From Microbacter sp. GSS18 (lineage in GTDB: Bacteria; Actinomycetota; Actinomycetes; Actinomycetales; Microbacteriaceae): DNA of 64,000 bases. Numbering within the stretch: position 1 is the first letter of the stretch; each line of letters starts with the position of its first letter. Below the pieces are notes generated by a model, which worked only from the letters and a program-made list of their open reading frames with translations, made no database searches and had not been told where the DNA came from. Shown here piece by piece: positions 8,598 to 18,869 of the stretch. Made by a program: the position numbers and the translations under genes. The stretch lies in contig CP119753.1 in the NCBI GenBank assembly GCA_029319145.1, forward strand, positions 2,666,001 through 2,730,000. Direction: 5' to 3'.

Positions 8598-10054
8598 GCC
8601 GCACCCCCGGCCAGCGCGTAGGTGCGGGCGTGGAGCGCCTCGACCACGTCGCGGTCGTGGGTGACCGCGACGACGGCGGCGCCGTCGTCGCGCAGACCCG
8701 CCAGGAGCGCCACGAGCTCGCCCCACGTGCGGGCGTCCTGCCCGAAGGTCGGCTCGTCCAGCACGAGCACCCGCGGGCGGGTGGCCAGCGCCGCCGCCAC
8801 CGTCAGTCGTCGCTTCTCCCCGCCCGAGAGGGTGTACGGATTCGCGCGGGCGAGATGCTCGAGCCGCAGCCGTTCGAGGAGCGCGTCCACGCGCCGTCGC
8901 GTCTCGCCCGCGTCGAGCCGCAGGGCGCGCGGCCCCACCTCGAGCTCCTCGCGCACGGTGCGGGACAGCAGCTGGTGCTCGGGGTCCTGGAAGACCGTGC
9001 CGATGCGCGTGAGCAGGTGACGCGACTTCCACCGCACGGGCCAGGCCCCCAGATCGCCGGCGAGGGCGGCCGTCGCGGACAGCTCGCCGGATGCCGGCGG
9101 CAGGAGCCCGGCGATCGTGAGGCCGAGCGTGGACTTGCCCGCGCCGTTCGGTCCGGTGATCGCGAGGGCCTCGCCGGCGCGGACGTCGAGGTCGATCCCC
9201 GCCGCGACAGGATGCCCCGTCACCCGCTGCACGGCGAGCGCGCTCGCCTCGAGCAGCGACTCACCGGGCGCGAGAGCGGGCGCCGCCGGATGCGCGGGCG
9301 GCATCCCGGGAACCCACACTCCCGCCTCGGCCAGGCGCCGGCCCTCGCCCCGCAGGACGCGGTCCGGCGGACCGTCGGCGATCACGCCCGAGGCGCCGAG
9401 CACGATGACGCGGGTGACGAGCGGGAGCCACACGTCGACCCGGTGCTCGACGACGACCAGCGTCGCGGGATGCGCCTCGAGCAGCGACCCGACGGCATCG
9501 CGCACTTCGGCGACGCCGTCGGGATCGAGGTTCGCCGTCGGCTCGTCGAGCAGGATCAGACCCGGGCGCATCGCGACGGCGCCGGCGAGCGCGAGACGCT
9601 GCTTCTGCCCGCCGGAGAGCGCCTTGGTCTCGCGGTCGAGCGGCACATCCAGGCCCACGGCCTCGAGCGCCTCGCGCACGCGCGGCCAGATCTCTTGCCG
9701 GGGAACCCCGAGGTTCTCGCAGCCGAACGCGACGTCGTCGCCGACGCGCGCGAGGATCACCTGCGCGTCGGGGTCCTGCAGGACCAGGCCCGCGCGCCCG
9801 CGCGAGGCCGACGCCGGCCGGCCGTCGACCAGGATCTCGCCCTGCGACTCGCCCTCCTCCTCACCGCCGACCACGCCCGCGAGCGCGTGCAGCAGCGTCG
9901 ACTTGCCCGAGCCCGATGCCCCGAGCAGCAGCACGCGCTCGCCGGGGTCGATCCGCAGCGAAACGTCGCGCAGCGCCCAGGCCCGACGCGACGCGTGGCG
10001 CCATCCCCAATCGCGCGCCTCGACGGCCGCCGCGCGGGGCGTCTCCGTGCCCAC
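8594..10054 (-). CDS. ykoD: ECF transporter duplicated ATPase (YkoD-like)
   Basis: This 486-residue protein carries two ABC ATPase domains in tandem. The first has Walker A GASGSGKST (about 46-54), Q-loop LQDPDAQ, signature LSGGQKQR and Walker B LILLDEP. The second has Walker A GPNGAGKST (about 300), Q-loop FQDPEHQ, signature LSGGEKRR and VLVLDEP. The DPDAQ and DPEHQ Q-loops are typical of ECF A subunits. It powers uptake together with the adjacent S and T subunits. The start lies 4 bp after the stop of the S-component gene. Confidence 0.92.
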   Translation of the reverse strand: MGTETPRAAAVEARDWGWRHASRRAWALRDVSLRIDPGERVLLLGASGSGKSTLLHALAGVVGGEEEGESQGEILVDGRPASASRGRAGLVLQDPDAQVILARVGDDVAFGCENLGVPRQEIWPRVREALEAVGLDVPLDRETKALSGGQKQRLALAGAVAMRPGLILLDEPTANLDPDGVAEVRDAVGSLLEAHPATLVVVEHRVDVWLPLVTRVIVLGASGVIADGPPDRVLRGEGRRLAEAGVWVPGMPPAHPAAPALAPGESLLEASALAVQRVTGHPVAAGIDLDVRAGEALAITGPNGAGKSTLGLTIAGLLPPASGELSATAALAGDLGAWPVRWKSRHLLTRIGTVFQDPEHQLLSRTVREELEVGPRALRLDAGETRRRVDALLERLRLEHLARANPYTLSGGEKRRLTVAAALATRPRVLVLDEPTFGQDARTWGELVALLAGLRDDGAAVVAVTHDRDVVEALHARTYALAGGAA

Positions 10055-10058
10055 GCGC

Positions 10059-10697
10059 TCAGACGCGGGCGCGAGCCTCGCGCCCCGACGCGAACCGGTC
10101 CAGCGCCCCCGTCGCCGCCAGGCCCCGGGCGAGCAGCCAAGACAGGAGGCCCGCGATGAGGGCGCCCGAGACCATGGCGCTCGCGAGGTACACCACGGTG
10201 AAGACGGTGTCGGCTCCGGCGTACCAGAGGATGAGGTTGTTCACGGCGCCGGCCAGCGCAGCGCCGACCCCCGCGAGGATCGCCACCGGCAGGTTCCACC
10301 GGCGGTAGAGGAAAAGCAGGAAGATCAGCTCGGCCCCGAGCCCCTGCACCAGTCCGGCTTCGAGCGTGAGGAAGCCGCCCCACTGGTTGCCGACGAGTGC
10401 CGACACGACGGCCGCGAGCGTCTCGGTGTAGATCGCCGCGCCCGGCTTGCGGATGATGAGCGCGCCGAGCACGCCGGCGAACAGCCAGGGTCCGTCGAGA
10501 AGACCCTGCAGGCCCGGCAGCAGCGGCTCGAGAAGCGCGGAGGGGCCGAGGTAGCCGACGTTCCACAGCAGGAAGATCAGCCCCGACGCGACGCCGATGA
10601 CGCTGGCGACCACGATGTCGACGACCCTCCAGCGCAGGCTGCGACGAGCGGAGGCGGTCCCCGTGGCGGGTGCGGACGTGGATGCAGACGTGTTCAT
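10059..10697 (-). CDS. ykoE: ECF transporter S component, YkoE family (thiamine/HMP)
   Basis: This 212-residue, highly hydrophobic protein matches the YkoE-type substrate-binding S component. It has about six membrane segments with a basic N-terminus, and the segments GFLTLEAGLVQGLGAELIF and AGAVNNLILWYAGADTVF fit the family. It is the first gene of the operon. Its SD sequence (AGGGAGGAG) forms the 3' end of the TPP riboswitch, so translation should be shut off when thiamine pyrophosphate binds. Family knowledge assigns hydroxymethylpyrimidine or thiamine uptake. Confidence 0.88.
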   Translation of the reverse strand: MNTSASTSAPATGTASARRSLRWRVVDIVVASVIGVASGLIFLLWNVGYLGPSALLEPLLPGLQGLLDGPWLFAGVLGALIIRKPGAAIYTETLAAVVSALVGNQWGGFLTLEAGLVQGLGAELIFLLFLYRRWNLPVAILAGVGAALAGAVNNLILWYAGADTVFTVVYLASAMVSGALIAGLLSWLLARGLAATGALDRFASGREARARV

Positions 10698-10705
10698 TTG
10701 ACTCC

Positions 10706-10790
10706 TCCCTGCGCCGGCATGATCCGGATCAGGTTCGACGGTCGAAGCGCGGTTCGCTTCCTCTCAGCCCGGCACGCCGGACTCCCGTGG
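10706..10790 (-). promoter_or_regulatory. TPP riboswitch (THI element) controlling ykoEDC
   Basis: On the minus strand I read GGGAGTCCGG, then GGCTGAGAGG, then GAACCTGATCCGGATCATGC and CGCAGGGA. These are the conserved helices and bulges of the thiamine pyrophosphate aptamer. The last conserved GGGA merges with the SD AGGGAGGAG six nucleotides before the ykoE ATG, which supports control of translation initiation by SD masking. Upstream, TATACT on the minus strand at 10805-10810 is a good -10 candidate, although a -35 is not clear. Confidence 0.95.
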
Positions 10791-10834
10791 TTTGTGTGGG
10801 TGCGAGTATAGCCCCGCACGCAGGGTATTTTCTT

Positions 10835-12493
10835 ATGGTGACCGTCGACGACGCCCCACCCCTGTCACGCCGCGAAGCCCGTGCGCGAGGCAGCCTGACT
10901 GCGCCGATCGACGCCGGGGGGACGGCACTCATGACGGCTGACGAGAACATGACGGACGACGACGTCGCACTCGACCGTGCGCCCGACGAGCACGGCGTCG
11001 TCGCCGCCGACACGGCCGCCCTGCCGGTCGCCGACGTCGAGACCGACGAGATGGTCCACGACGGGACCCCCCACGAGGCGGCGGACGAGCAGGCGGTCGA
11101 CGACGGGACCGTCGACGGGGAGAGCGCCGCGGGGGCGCCTGACACGTCCTCCTCGGAGGATGTCGAGGACGATCCCGACCGGCGGATGGCGCTGGAGTGG
11201 CTGGACGAGCGCACCCTGACGCCGCGCCCGATCACGACCCCCATGCTGATGTCGGCGGGGCTGCTCGACCGGCCGCCGCGACGCACGCTGCTGCGCCCGG
11301 GTGTGCTGGCGCCCACCGCTATCGCCCTGGCCGTGGTGGTCGCCTACTGCCTCACCACGCTGCTGTGGCCGCTGCACGCCATCGAACCGACGATCGCCGC
11401 CGACGAGGTCACGCCGCTGCCCGCGGCGGCCGCGGCTCCGGCGTGGCCCGAGAGCGGCAGCGCGGCGATCTCGGTCGCCGGCATCCGCGGGACGCTGTCG
11501 TCCGCCGACTCGCCCGACGCGATCGCGAGCATCACCAAGCTCGTCACCGCCCTCGTCGTGCTCGACGAGATGCCGCTCGCCGCCGGAGAGCAGGGCCCGG
11601 ACTACTGGTTCGGCTACAACGACACGCTGGCGTACTGGAACTACCGAGCCCGCGGCGAGTCGGCGCTCGACGTGCCCGTCGGCGGCAGCCTCACGCAGTA
11701 CCAGATGCTCGAGGGCATGCTGATCGGCTCCGCCAACAACTACGCCGACCGCCTCGCGAACCGGATCTGGCCGACCGACGCCGTCTACGCCTCGGCCGCA
11801 GGCGACTGGCTCGACACGCACGGCGTGCCCGGGATCACCGTCGTCGAGCCGACCGGGTTCGACGCGGGCAACACGGCCACGCCCGCCGCGCTCATCACGC
11901 TGGCACAGAAGGCGCTCGCGAACCCCGTCATCGCCGAGATCGTCGCGAAGCGGCAGGTGGACCTGCCCGGCGCCGGCAGCGTCGAGAACACCAATGAGCT
12001 CCTCGCCGACGACGGCGTCGTGGGCATCAAGACCGGCACGCTCGACACGTGGAACCTGCTGTCGGCGAAGGACGTCGTCATCGGCGACACCACGGTGCGG
12101 CTGTACGCGTCGGTGCTCGGGCAGCCCGACGACGACGCCCGCCTCGCAGCGTCCCGCGCGCTCTACGACCAGATGGAGGCCGAGCTCCAGCCCCGCCCGT
12201 CGGTGACGGCCGGGACGGTGGCGGGAACCGTCGAGACGCGGTGGGGAGAGCAGGTCGACGTGATCGCGTCGGGCGATGCCTCCGTGATCCTGTGGAACGG
12301 CGGATCGGGCACGGTCACGACCACGTTCGACCTCGGCGACAGCCGCACCGCCGGCGACCAGGTCGGGCAGCTCGACGTCGACGGGCCGCTCGATTCCACC
12401 TCCGTCGCGCTCACGCTCGCGCGGGACGTCGAGCCCCCCTCGGCCTGGTGGCGCCTGACGCATCCGCTGGTGCTGTTCGGCCTGGCCGACTGA
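10835..12493 (+). CDS. D-alanyl-D-alanine carboxypeptidase-like (peptidase S11) membrane protein
   Basis: This 552-residue penicillin-binding-type enzyme should act on peptidoglycan outside the cell. An acidic disordered N-terminal region of ~150 residues precedes a membrane segment (about 153-178). The outer domain has SITK (about 232-235), SANN (about 298) and KTGT (about 398), which match the SxxK, SxN and KTG active-site motifs. The family is normally ~400 residues, so the long cytoplasmic tail is unusual. The start is uncertain: ATG 10835 has no clear SD, and ATG 10931 would drop 32 residues. Confidence 0.82.
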   Translation: MVTVDDAPPLSRREARARGSLTAPIDAGGTALMTADENMTDDDVALDRAPDEHGVVAADTAALPVADVETDEMVHDGTPHEAADEQAVDDGTVDGESAAGAPDTSSSEDVEDDPDRRMALEWLDERTLTPRPITTPMLMSAGLLDRPPRRTLLRPGVLAPTAIALAVVVAYCLTTLLWPLHAIEPTIAADEVTPLPAAAAAPAWPESGSAAISVAGIRGTLSSADSPDAIASITKLVTALVVLDEMPLAAGEQGPDYWFGYNDTLAYWNYRARGESALDVPVGGSLTQYQMLEGMLIGSANNYADRLANRIWPTDAVYASAAGDWLDTHGVPGITVVEPTGFDAGNTATPAALITLAQKALANPVIAEIVAKRQVDLPGAGSVENTNELLADDGVVGIKTGTLDTWNLLSAKDVVIGDTTVRLYASVLGQPDDDARLAASRALYDQMEAELQPRPSVTAGTVAGTVETRWGEQVDVIASGDASVILWNGGSGTVTTTFDLGDSRTAGDQVGQLDVDGPLDSTSVALTLARDVEPPSAWWRLTHPLVLFGLAD

Positions 12494-12505
12494 GCCGGCT
12501 CCCCC

Positions 12506-13435
12506 TCACACGTAGCGCACGACGCGCTGCAGTCGCGTGCGCACGTCGAAGACCTCGTTGCCGCCGACGTCGCGCACCCCGGTGACGCCCCGCCGCAGCA
12601 CCGTCGACAGCGCGCTGCGCGCGACGACGGCCACCGGCATCCCGCGGACCTTCCCGAGCTCGTCGACGAGTTCGAGGACGTCCTCATCCGGCAGCACGAC
12701 GATGGCGCCGCTGAACCGTACCCGGGCCGCGCGCGCGATCACCCGCATCCGGGCGAGGAGGCCCGCGATGGGCGGATCGCCGACGCCGTCGCCGATGAGC
12801 TCGCCACGCCGAACGCGCACCGGGCCGCCGAAGTCCTCGGACAGGATGCCGTACAGGCCGCTGGGGCCCAGGACGATGTGGTCGAGCTTGTCGTCGGCGG
12901 TGCCGCCGCGCCCCGCCGCCTCGACGTCGTGCCACACGGTGTAGCCCATGCCGAGATCGGCGACGATGCGCGCGGTCGCCTCCTCGGCGAGCGCGTCGGC
13001 CAGCAGGCGCCGCACTTGATGGGGCGCCGAGCGCACGAGTGCGGGGTCGTACGGGTCGGCGAGCTCGACACCGCGGCCGGCCCACTCCCGGATGAGCGAC
13101 AGATAGCGCTCGCGGCGCCACCCACCGGGGTGGCCGTAGGAACGCGCGCGGGGGCGCGTGTCACGCGCCGGCGTGCGGGGCGCCTGCCACGGCGACCACT
13201 CCGGCGGCGCGGCGGTGCCGAAGCCGTGCCCGCGGTCGTAGGCGGCACGGGCATCCGGCGTGCCGACCAGCTCCCAGGCCCGCTGCACCTGGATGAACGC
13301 GGCGGCGTCGCCGCCGGTGTCGGGGTGGGTCTGGCGCTGCCGCAGGCGATACGCGCGGCGCAGGGCCTCGTCATCGGCATCCGGGGCGACGCCGAGAACG
13401 TCGTATGCGGACGCCGACAGCGGACTGTCGAACAC
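12506..13435 (-). CDS. J-domain protein with NERD-like C-terminal region
   Basis: This 309-residue protein starts with a DnaJ domain (residues ~9-68) that contains the HPD motif in THPDTGGD, so it should stimulate an Hsp70 ATPase. It lacks the Gly/Phe-rich and zinc-finger regions of true DnaJ. The C-terminal ~180 residues include DKLDHIVLGPSGLYGILSED, which resembles the core of NERD/restriction-fold domains (D-x-I-V-x-GP-G-hydrophobic). That second assignment is tentative. It converges with the carboxypeptidase gene, with only 12 bp between them. Confidence 0.75.
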   Translation of the reverse strand: MFDSPLSASAYDVLGVAPDADDEALRRAYRLRQRQTHPDTGGDAAAFIQVQRAWELVGTPDARAAYDRGHGFGTAAPPEWSPWQAPRTPARDTRPRARSYGHPGGWRRERYLSLIREWAGRGVELADPYDPALVRSAPHQVRRLLADALAEEATARIVADLGMGYTVWHDVEAAGRGGTADDKLDHIVLGPSGLYGILSEDFGGPVRVRRGELIGDGVGDPPIAGLLARMRVIARAARVRFSGAIVVLPDEDVLELVDELGKVRGMPVAVVARSALSTVLRRGVTGVRDVGGNEVFDVRTRLQRVVRYV

Positions 13436-13472
13436 GGATCACCCCTCTCGGCCGGATGCGGCCGATTCCAGG

Positions 13473-14015
13473 CTATCGGGGCGCAGGGGGCGCGTCGGCC
13501 GCGGGGCCGGGGCCGCGCTCGCGGCGCCGGGCGTAGGCGGCCGCCTCGCGGCTCGACAGGGCGAGCAGCAGCAGGACGTCGAGCCCGACCGAGATCAGCG
13601 TCGTCTCGATCGTGATGACCTCGTCGGCGAACCACCACCCGATGAACGCCGTGACGATGAAGAACGTCGCCCACGTCATCACCATCACGCGCGGCCAGTT
13701 CCAGCCGCGCAGGATCAGCACGGCGAGCACGATGTCGGCCGCGATGACGATCGCGCCGATCGCGACGAACAGCCACATGGCGGCCCCGAGCGCATCGGCT
13801 CCGCCCTCGATCAGGTCGAGGTCGACGCTCGCGACCACCTGCGGCCACAGCCCGGCGATCGACGCGACCCACAGCGCCCCCGCCAGGGCGCGCAGCAGCA
13901 CCAGCACCGCCCCGGCCGTCGTGGCCGGGGGCCGCGTCATGCCGGGGTCGTACTCGGTCCGCTTGATCAGCTCCGCGGCCGGCTCGAACGCGGGACGCTT
14001 GCGCTCCTGGCTCAC
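13473..14015 (-). CDS. hypothetical four-helix membrane protein
   Basis: This 180-residue protein has about four hydrophobic segments between residues ~32 and ~160 and a basic C-terminal tail. I do not recognise a named family. The GTG start overlaps the TGA of the LssY-domain gene upstream (GTGA), so the two are coupled and may form a membrane complex. An Arg/Ala-rich end (SSREAAAYARRRERG) probably lies in the cytosol. Confidence 0.75.
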   Translation of the reverse strand: MSQERKRPAFEPAAELIKRTEYDPGMTRPPATTAGAVLVLLRALAGALWVASIAGLWPQVVASVDLDLIEGGADALGAAMWLFVAIGAIVIAADIVLAVLILRGWNWPRVMVMTWATFFIVTAFIGWWFADEVITIETTLISVGLDVLLLLALSSREAAAYARRRERGPGPAADAPPAPR

Positions 14016-14833
14016 GCGATCACCGCCCGCAGGTCGATGATCGGCAGATCGCCGTCGGTGCGGATCGTGTCGCCGCCGCCGTTGCGGGCGTGGTAGCCGG
14101 TCGAGAAGTCCTCGATGACCTCGAGCCGCACGCGCTCGTCCGCCTCCCGCACGGTCTGGACGATGAAGTCCCGCTCGATGTCGGTGTTGGCGTCGATGCG
14201 GTGGGTGACCTGCAGCGTGAACAGCGACAGTCCGACGGCGGTGTCGAAGGTGCCTGCGGCCAGCCAGTCGACGCGATGACCGCCGGGGAGCGGCCAGTCC
14301 TCGGGGCACTTCCAGAACCGGACGTGGTGCCGCTTGGCGGGGTTGCCGTCGACCTCTTTCTGGTAGGCGACGTCCTGCTTGCGCTCGAAGAGGAACAGCG
14401 GGCTCACCGGCGCCTCGTCGTAGCTGCGCCGCGTGATGGTGGACGTGATGATGCGCCACGACGACCGCAGCGTCACGGGGTCGGCGCGGGTCCACCCCGC
14501 GGCGGCCATCGTGGCATCGAGCTGCTCGAACGTGCCGAGCACCGCGAGGTTCACGGGGTCTCCGAGCAGGCCGTCGCTGGTGCGGGCGCGACCGATGAAG
14601 TAGTGCGGGACGTAGATCGTGGTGAGGATGCGGTGCAGCCGAGGAAGCACGAGGTAGGCCAGCAGCACCCAGAACACGACGGCGACGAGGAACCCCCACC
14701 ATCCGACCTGGAACGTCGTGGTCAGGCCGAGGTACGCCAGCCACACGGCCGCGACGCCGGCGAAGACGAAGAAGAACCAATCGACCGCGAGGCCGATGGA
14801 GTAGCGCCGTCGCAGCTCCTGCCGGTCTTTCAT
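14012..14833 (-). CDS. LssY C-terminal domain membrane protein
   Basis: This 273-residue protein has two membrane segments near the N-terminus (about 15-40 and 45-70). It then has a soluble region with the LssY_C pattern: DWLAAGTFDTAVGLSLFTLQ, HRIDANTDIERDF, and a preceding DPVTLRSSW. The LssY C domain is found in Legionella and in many actinobacteria, with unknown function. I chose the ATG at 14833; the longer frame begins in the region between genes with an Arg-rich leader unlike a real N-terminus. It is coupled to the four-helix membrane protein downstream. Confidence 0.78.
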   Translation of the reverse strand: MKDRQELRRRYSIGLAVDWFFFVFAGVAAVWLAYLGLTTTFQVGWWGFLVAVVFWVLLAYLVLPRLHRILTTIYVPHYFIGRARTSDGLLGDPVNLAVLGTFEQLDATMAAAGWTRADPVTLRSSWRIITSTITRRSYDEAPVSPLFLFERKQDVAYQKEVDGNPAKRHHVRFWKCPEDWPLPGGHRVDWLAAGTFDTAVGLSLFTLQVTHRIDANTDIERDFIVQTVREADERVRLEVIEDFSTGYHARNGGGDTIRTDGDLPIIDLRAVIA

Positions 14834-14837
14834 CTCG

Positions 14838-15908
14838 TCACTCCCAGAGCGGCGTCTCCGGCACGTGCCGAAGAGCGCGCTGCGCGGCATCCTGCTCCAC
14901 GTCGGCCAGCGCGGCGGGGCGCCACGCCGGATTCCGGTCCTTGTCGACGAGCTGGGCGCGGATGCCCTCGACGAGGTCGGGCTGGGTCGTCGCGAACCAC
15001 ATCACCAGCCCGTACTCCTGCTCGAGCGCCGCACGCAGTCCGTCCCGTTCGCGGGCGCGGCGGACGGCGGCCAGCGTGACGGTGAGCGCCGTCGGCGAGA
15101 GCTCACCGAGCGTGTCCGCGGTCGCGCGGGCCTCGGGCTCGTCCCTCTCCCGCAGTCGATCGACGATCTCGGCCACCGTCGCCGCCGAGAACGCGTCGTC
15201 GATCCACGCCCGCGACGCCTCGAGCGTCGACGGCTCGGGGGTCTCGTCGAACAGCAGCACGAGCTCGGTGGGACCGGCAGGATCGGCTCGGGTCTCGAGA
15301 GCGTCGCGCAGGGCATCGAGGTGATCGGAGGGGACCAGGTGGTCCGCGAAGCCCGCGTACAGCGCATCGGCCGCATCCATCGCCGCTCCGGTGAGCCCGA
15401 GGTACTCCCCCACGCGCCCCGGCGCCCTCGCGAGCAGCAGGCTGCCCCCGACGTCGGGGGTGAGCCCGATGCGGGTCTCGGGCATCGCGAGCTTCGACCG
15501 CTCGGTCACGACGCGGATGGCGGCGTGGCCGGCGAGCCCGATCCCGCCGCCCATCGTGATGCCGTCCGCGACCGCCACGATGGGCTTGGGGTACTCGGCG
15601 ATGCGGGCGTTCAGCGCGTACTCGGCCCGGAAGAAGACCGATGTCTCCTCGGCGCGGCCGGCGCGGATCAGTTCCGCGAGCCCGCGCACGTCGCCCCCGG
15701 CGCACAGTCCCCGCTCGCCGGCGCCGTCCAGCAGCACCAGATCGACCTCGGGGTCGGACTCCCAGGAGTCCAGCGCAGCGGTGAGGTCGCGGATCATGCC
15801 GAGGTCGAGGGCGTTGATCGCCCGCGGCCGGTTGAGCGTGAGATGCCCGAGGCCGCCGCGCGTGCGGGCCAGGACGCGGGGTTCGTCGTCGACGGTCACG
15901 ATCGCCAC
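14838..15908 (-). CDS. 3-hydroxyisobutyryl-CoA hydrolase-like crotonase
   Basis: This 356-residue protein is a crotonase of the HIBCH type, which removes CoA from 3-hydroxyisobutyryl-CoA in valine breakdown. Seen are LCAGGDVRGL (oxyanion hole), TMGGGIGLAGHA, and PETRIGLTPDVGGS, where the Glu and Asp fit the HIBCH catalytic residues. The length fits HIBCH (~350) and not a plain enoyl-CoA hydratase (~260). The GTG at 15908 is my choice because the frame upstream is Arg-rich; GTG 15896 is possible. The final codons lie 4 bp before the LssY gene start. Confidence 0.85.
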   Translation of the reverse strand: MAIVTVDDEPRVLARTRGGLGHLTLNRPRAINALDLGMIRDLTAALDSWESDPEVDLVLLDGAGERGLCAGGDVRGLAELIRAGRAEETSVFFRAEYALNARIAEYPKPIVAVADGITMGGGIGLAGHAAIRVVTERSKLAMPETRIGLTPDVGGSLLLARAPGRVGEYLGLTGAAMDAADALYAGFADHLVPSDHLDALRDALETRADPAGPTELVLLFDETPEPSTLEASRAWIDDAFSAATVAEIVDRLRERDEPEARATADTLGELSPTALTVTLAAVRRARERDGLRAALEQEYGLVMWFATTQPDLVEGIRAQLVDKDRNPAWRPAALADVEQDAAQRALRHVPETPLWE

Positions 15909-15993
15909 GTTACCCGCCGCGCGTGAATCCCGGCGCCCGCGGGCGCCGTGCACCAGGATGGTGTGCGTCAGTCACCGATGACGAGAGGTTCGC

Positions 15994-17528
<1,535 letters not shown>

Positions 17529-17532
<4 letters not shown>

Positions 17533-18350
17533 GCCTCGCCGCAGCGACGCGCTCCGAGACGACCAAGCAGTTCGGCACCGCCATGTGGTGGGTGCTCATC
17601 GTGGTATTCGTCGGCTACGTCGCCTTCACCGCCGGCATCCTCGGCGCCGTGTTCGGCGCCTCCGCGACGGGCAGTCTGCCGGGCGGCACCACCGGTGGCG
17701 AACTGCCGTCGGAGGGGCTGCCGCAGATCCTCTACTCCACCGGAACCGCGATCGGCTACGTGTTCCCGCTGCTCATCGGAACCCTGATGGTCACCGGCGA
17801 GTTCCGGCACAAGACCCTCACCGCCACGTTCCTCGCGACGCCGCGGCGCGGCTTCGTGCTGCTGGCGAAGATCGCCGTGGGCATCGGGATGGGCGTGATC
17901 TACGGCGTCGCGGGCGTCATCGCATCGGTCGGGCCGTCGGCGCCCTTCCTCGCCGGATTCGGGCTCGACACCGAACTCGGCTCCCCCGACATCTGGGCTC
18001 TGCTCGGACGGATGCTGCTCGCGTCGGTGCTGTGGGTGCTCGTGGGCATCGGGGTGGGAGCGCTCGTGCGCAACCAGGTGGGCGCCATCGTGATCGTGCT
18101 CGTCTTCACACAGTTCCTCGAGCCGGTCGGCCGCGCGGCTGCAGCCTTCGTCGACGGCCTGTCCGATGCGATGCAGTATCTGCCGGGCGCCGCATCCGAT
18201 GCGCTCGTCGGCGCGAGCGTCTTCACGAGCATGCCGGGGAGCATGGCCTCCGCGCTGGACTGGTGGGTCGGCGGACTGGTGCTGCTCGCGTACGGCGTCG
18301 TGCTGATCGCGCTGGGTTACCTCATCAGCTGGCGGCGCGACGTCAGCTGA
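17529..18350 (+). CDS. ABC-2 type permease
   Basis: This 273-residue membrane protein has about six hydrophobic segments. Between helices 2 and 3 it has the ABC-2 signature [17 protein letters not shown], in which E-[FY]RHxT is the conserved coupling element. The ATG overlaps the ATPase stop as ATGA, so the two form an exporter. The last segments [24 protein letters not shown] are typical. Confidence 0.88.
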
Positions 18351-18362
18351 CCCGGCGGGCGC

Positions 18363-18767
18363 TCAGGCGTCTGCGACGATGTCGACGACGTCGGTGGGGG
18401 TGCGTTCGTGGACGTCGATCCGCAGCGCCTTGACCAGATCGAGTCCGTGGCGGGTCGTCAGCAGCACGCGCTGGAACTCGGGGTGCCCGTCCAGGTCGAT
18501 CACCACGCCCTGGCGGTGACGCCGGACGATGACGAAGTCGTCGGCGGTGGCCGAGCGCCACATGCCCATGGCGACGATGCCGCGCAGGTGCGTTCCCGGG
18601 CTCGGGATGCCGCGCAGCCACGTCCAGGCGTCGTCCACGAGCTGGATCTTGGCGATGGTGGAGCGCTCGATCTCCACATTCTTCTTGCGGAATGCCATCG
18701 CCTTCTCGGCGCCCGACAGCACGACCTCCAGCCGTGTGGAGTCGAGCATCAGCGTGACCATGCTCAT
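18363..18767 (-). CDS. hypothetical protein, PH-like fold suspected
   Basis: I do not recognise this 134-residue protein. It is a soluble beta-rich protein with alternating hydrophobic residues (LEVVLSGAEKAMAFRKKNVE) and a late VIVRRHRQGVVIDLDG strand pair, a pattern seen in bacterial PH-like domains. There is no signal peptide. It converges on the ABC permease gene with 12 bp between. The upstream side (18768-18869) holds only a short gap before the catabolic operon. Confidence 0.6.
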   Translation of the reverse strand: MSMVTLMLDSTRLEVVLSGAEKAMAFRKKNVEIERSTIAKIQLVDDAWTWLRGIPSPGTHLRGIVAMGMWRSATADDFVIVRRHRQGVVIDLDGHPEFQRVLLTTRHGLDLVKALRIDVHERTPTDVVDIVADA

Positions 18768-18869
18768 AGTCTGCCAGCGTGCGCAAGCGGGCGTGGACCG
18801 GTTTGCTCACAGGACGGCAACGATCATCCGACGCCGAGTCTCTGCCACCCGCGCGCGAGCGTCAGACGG

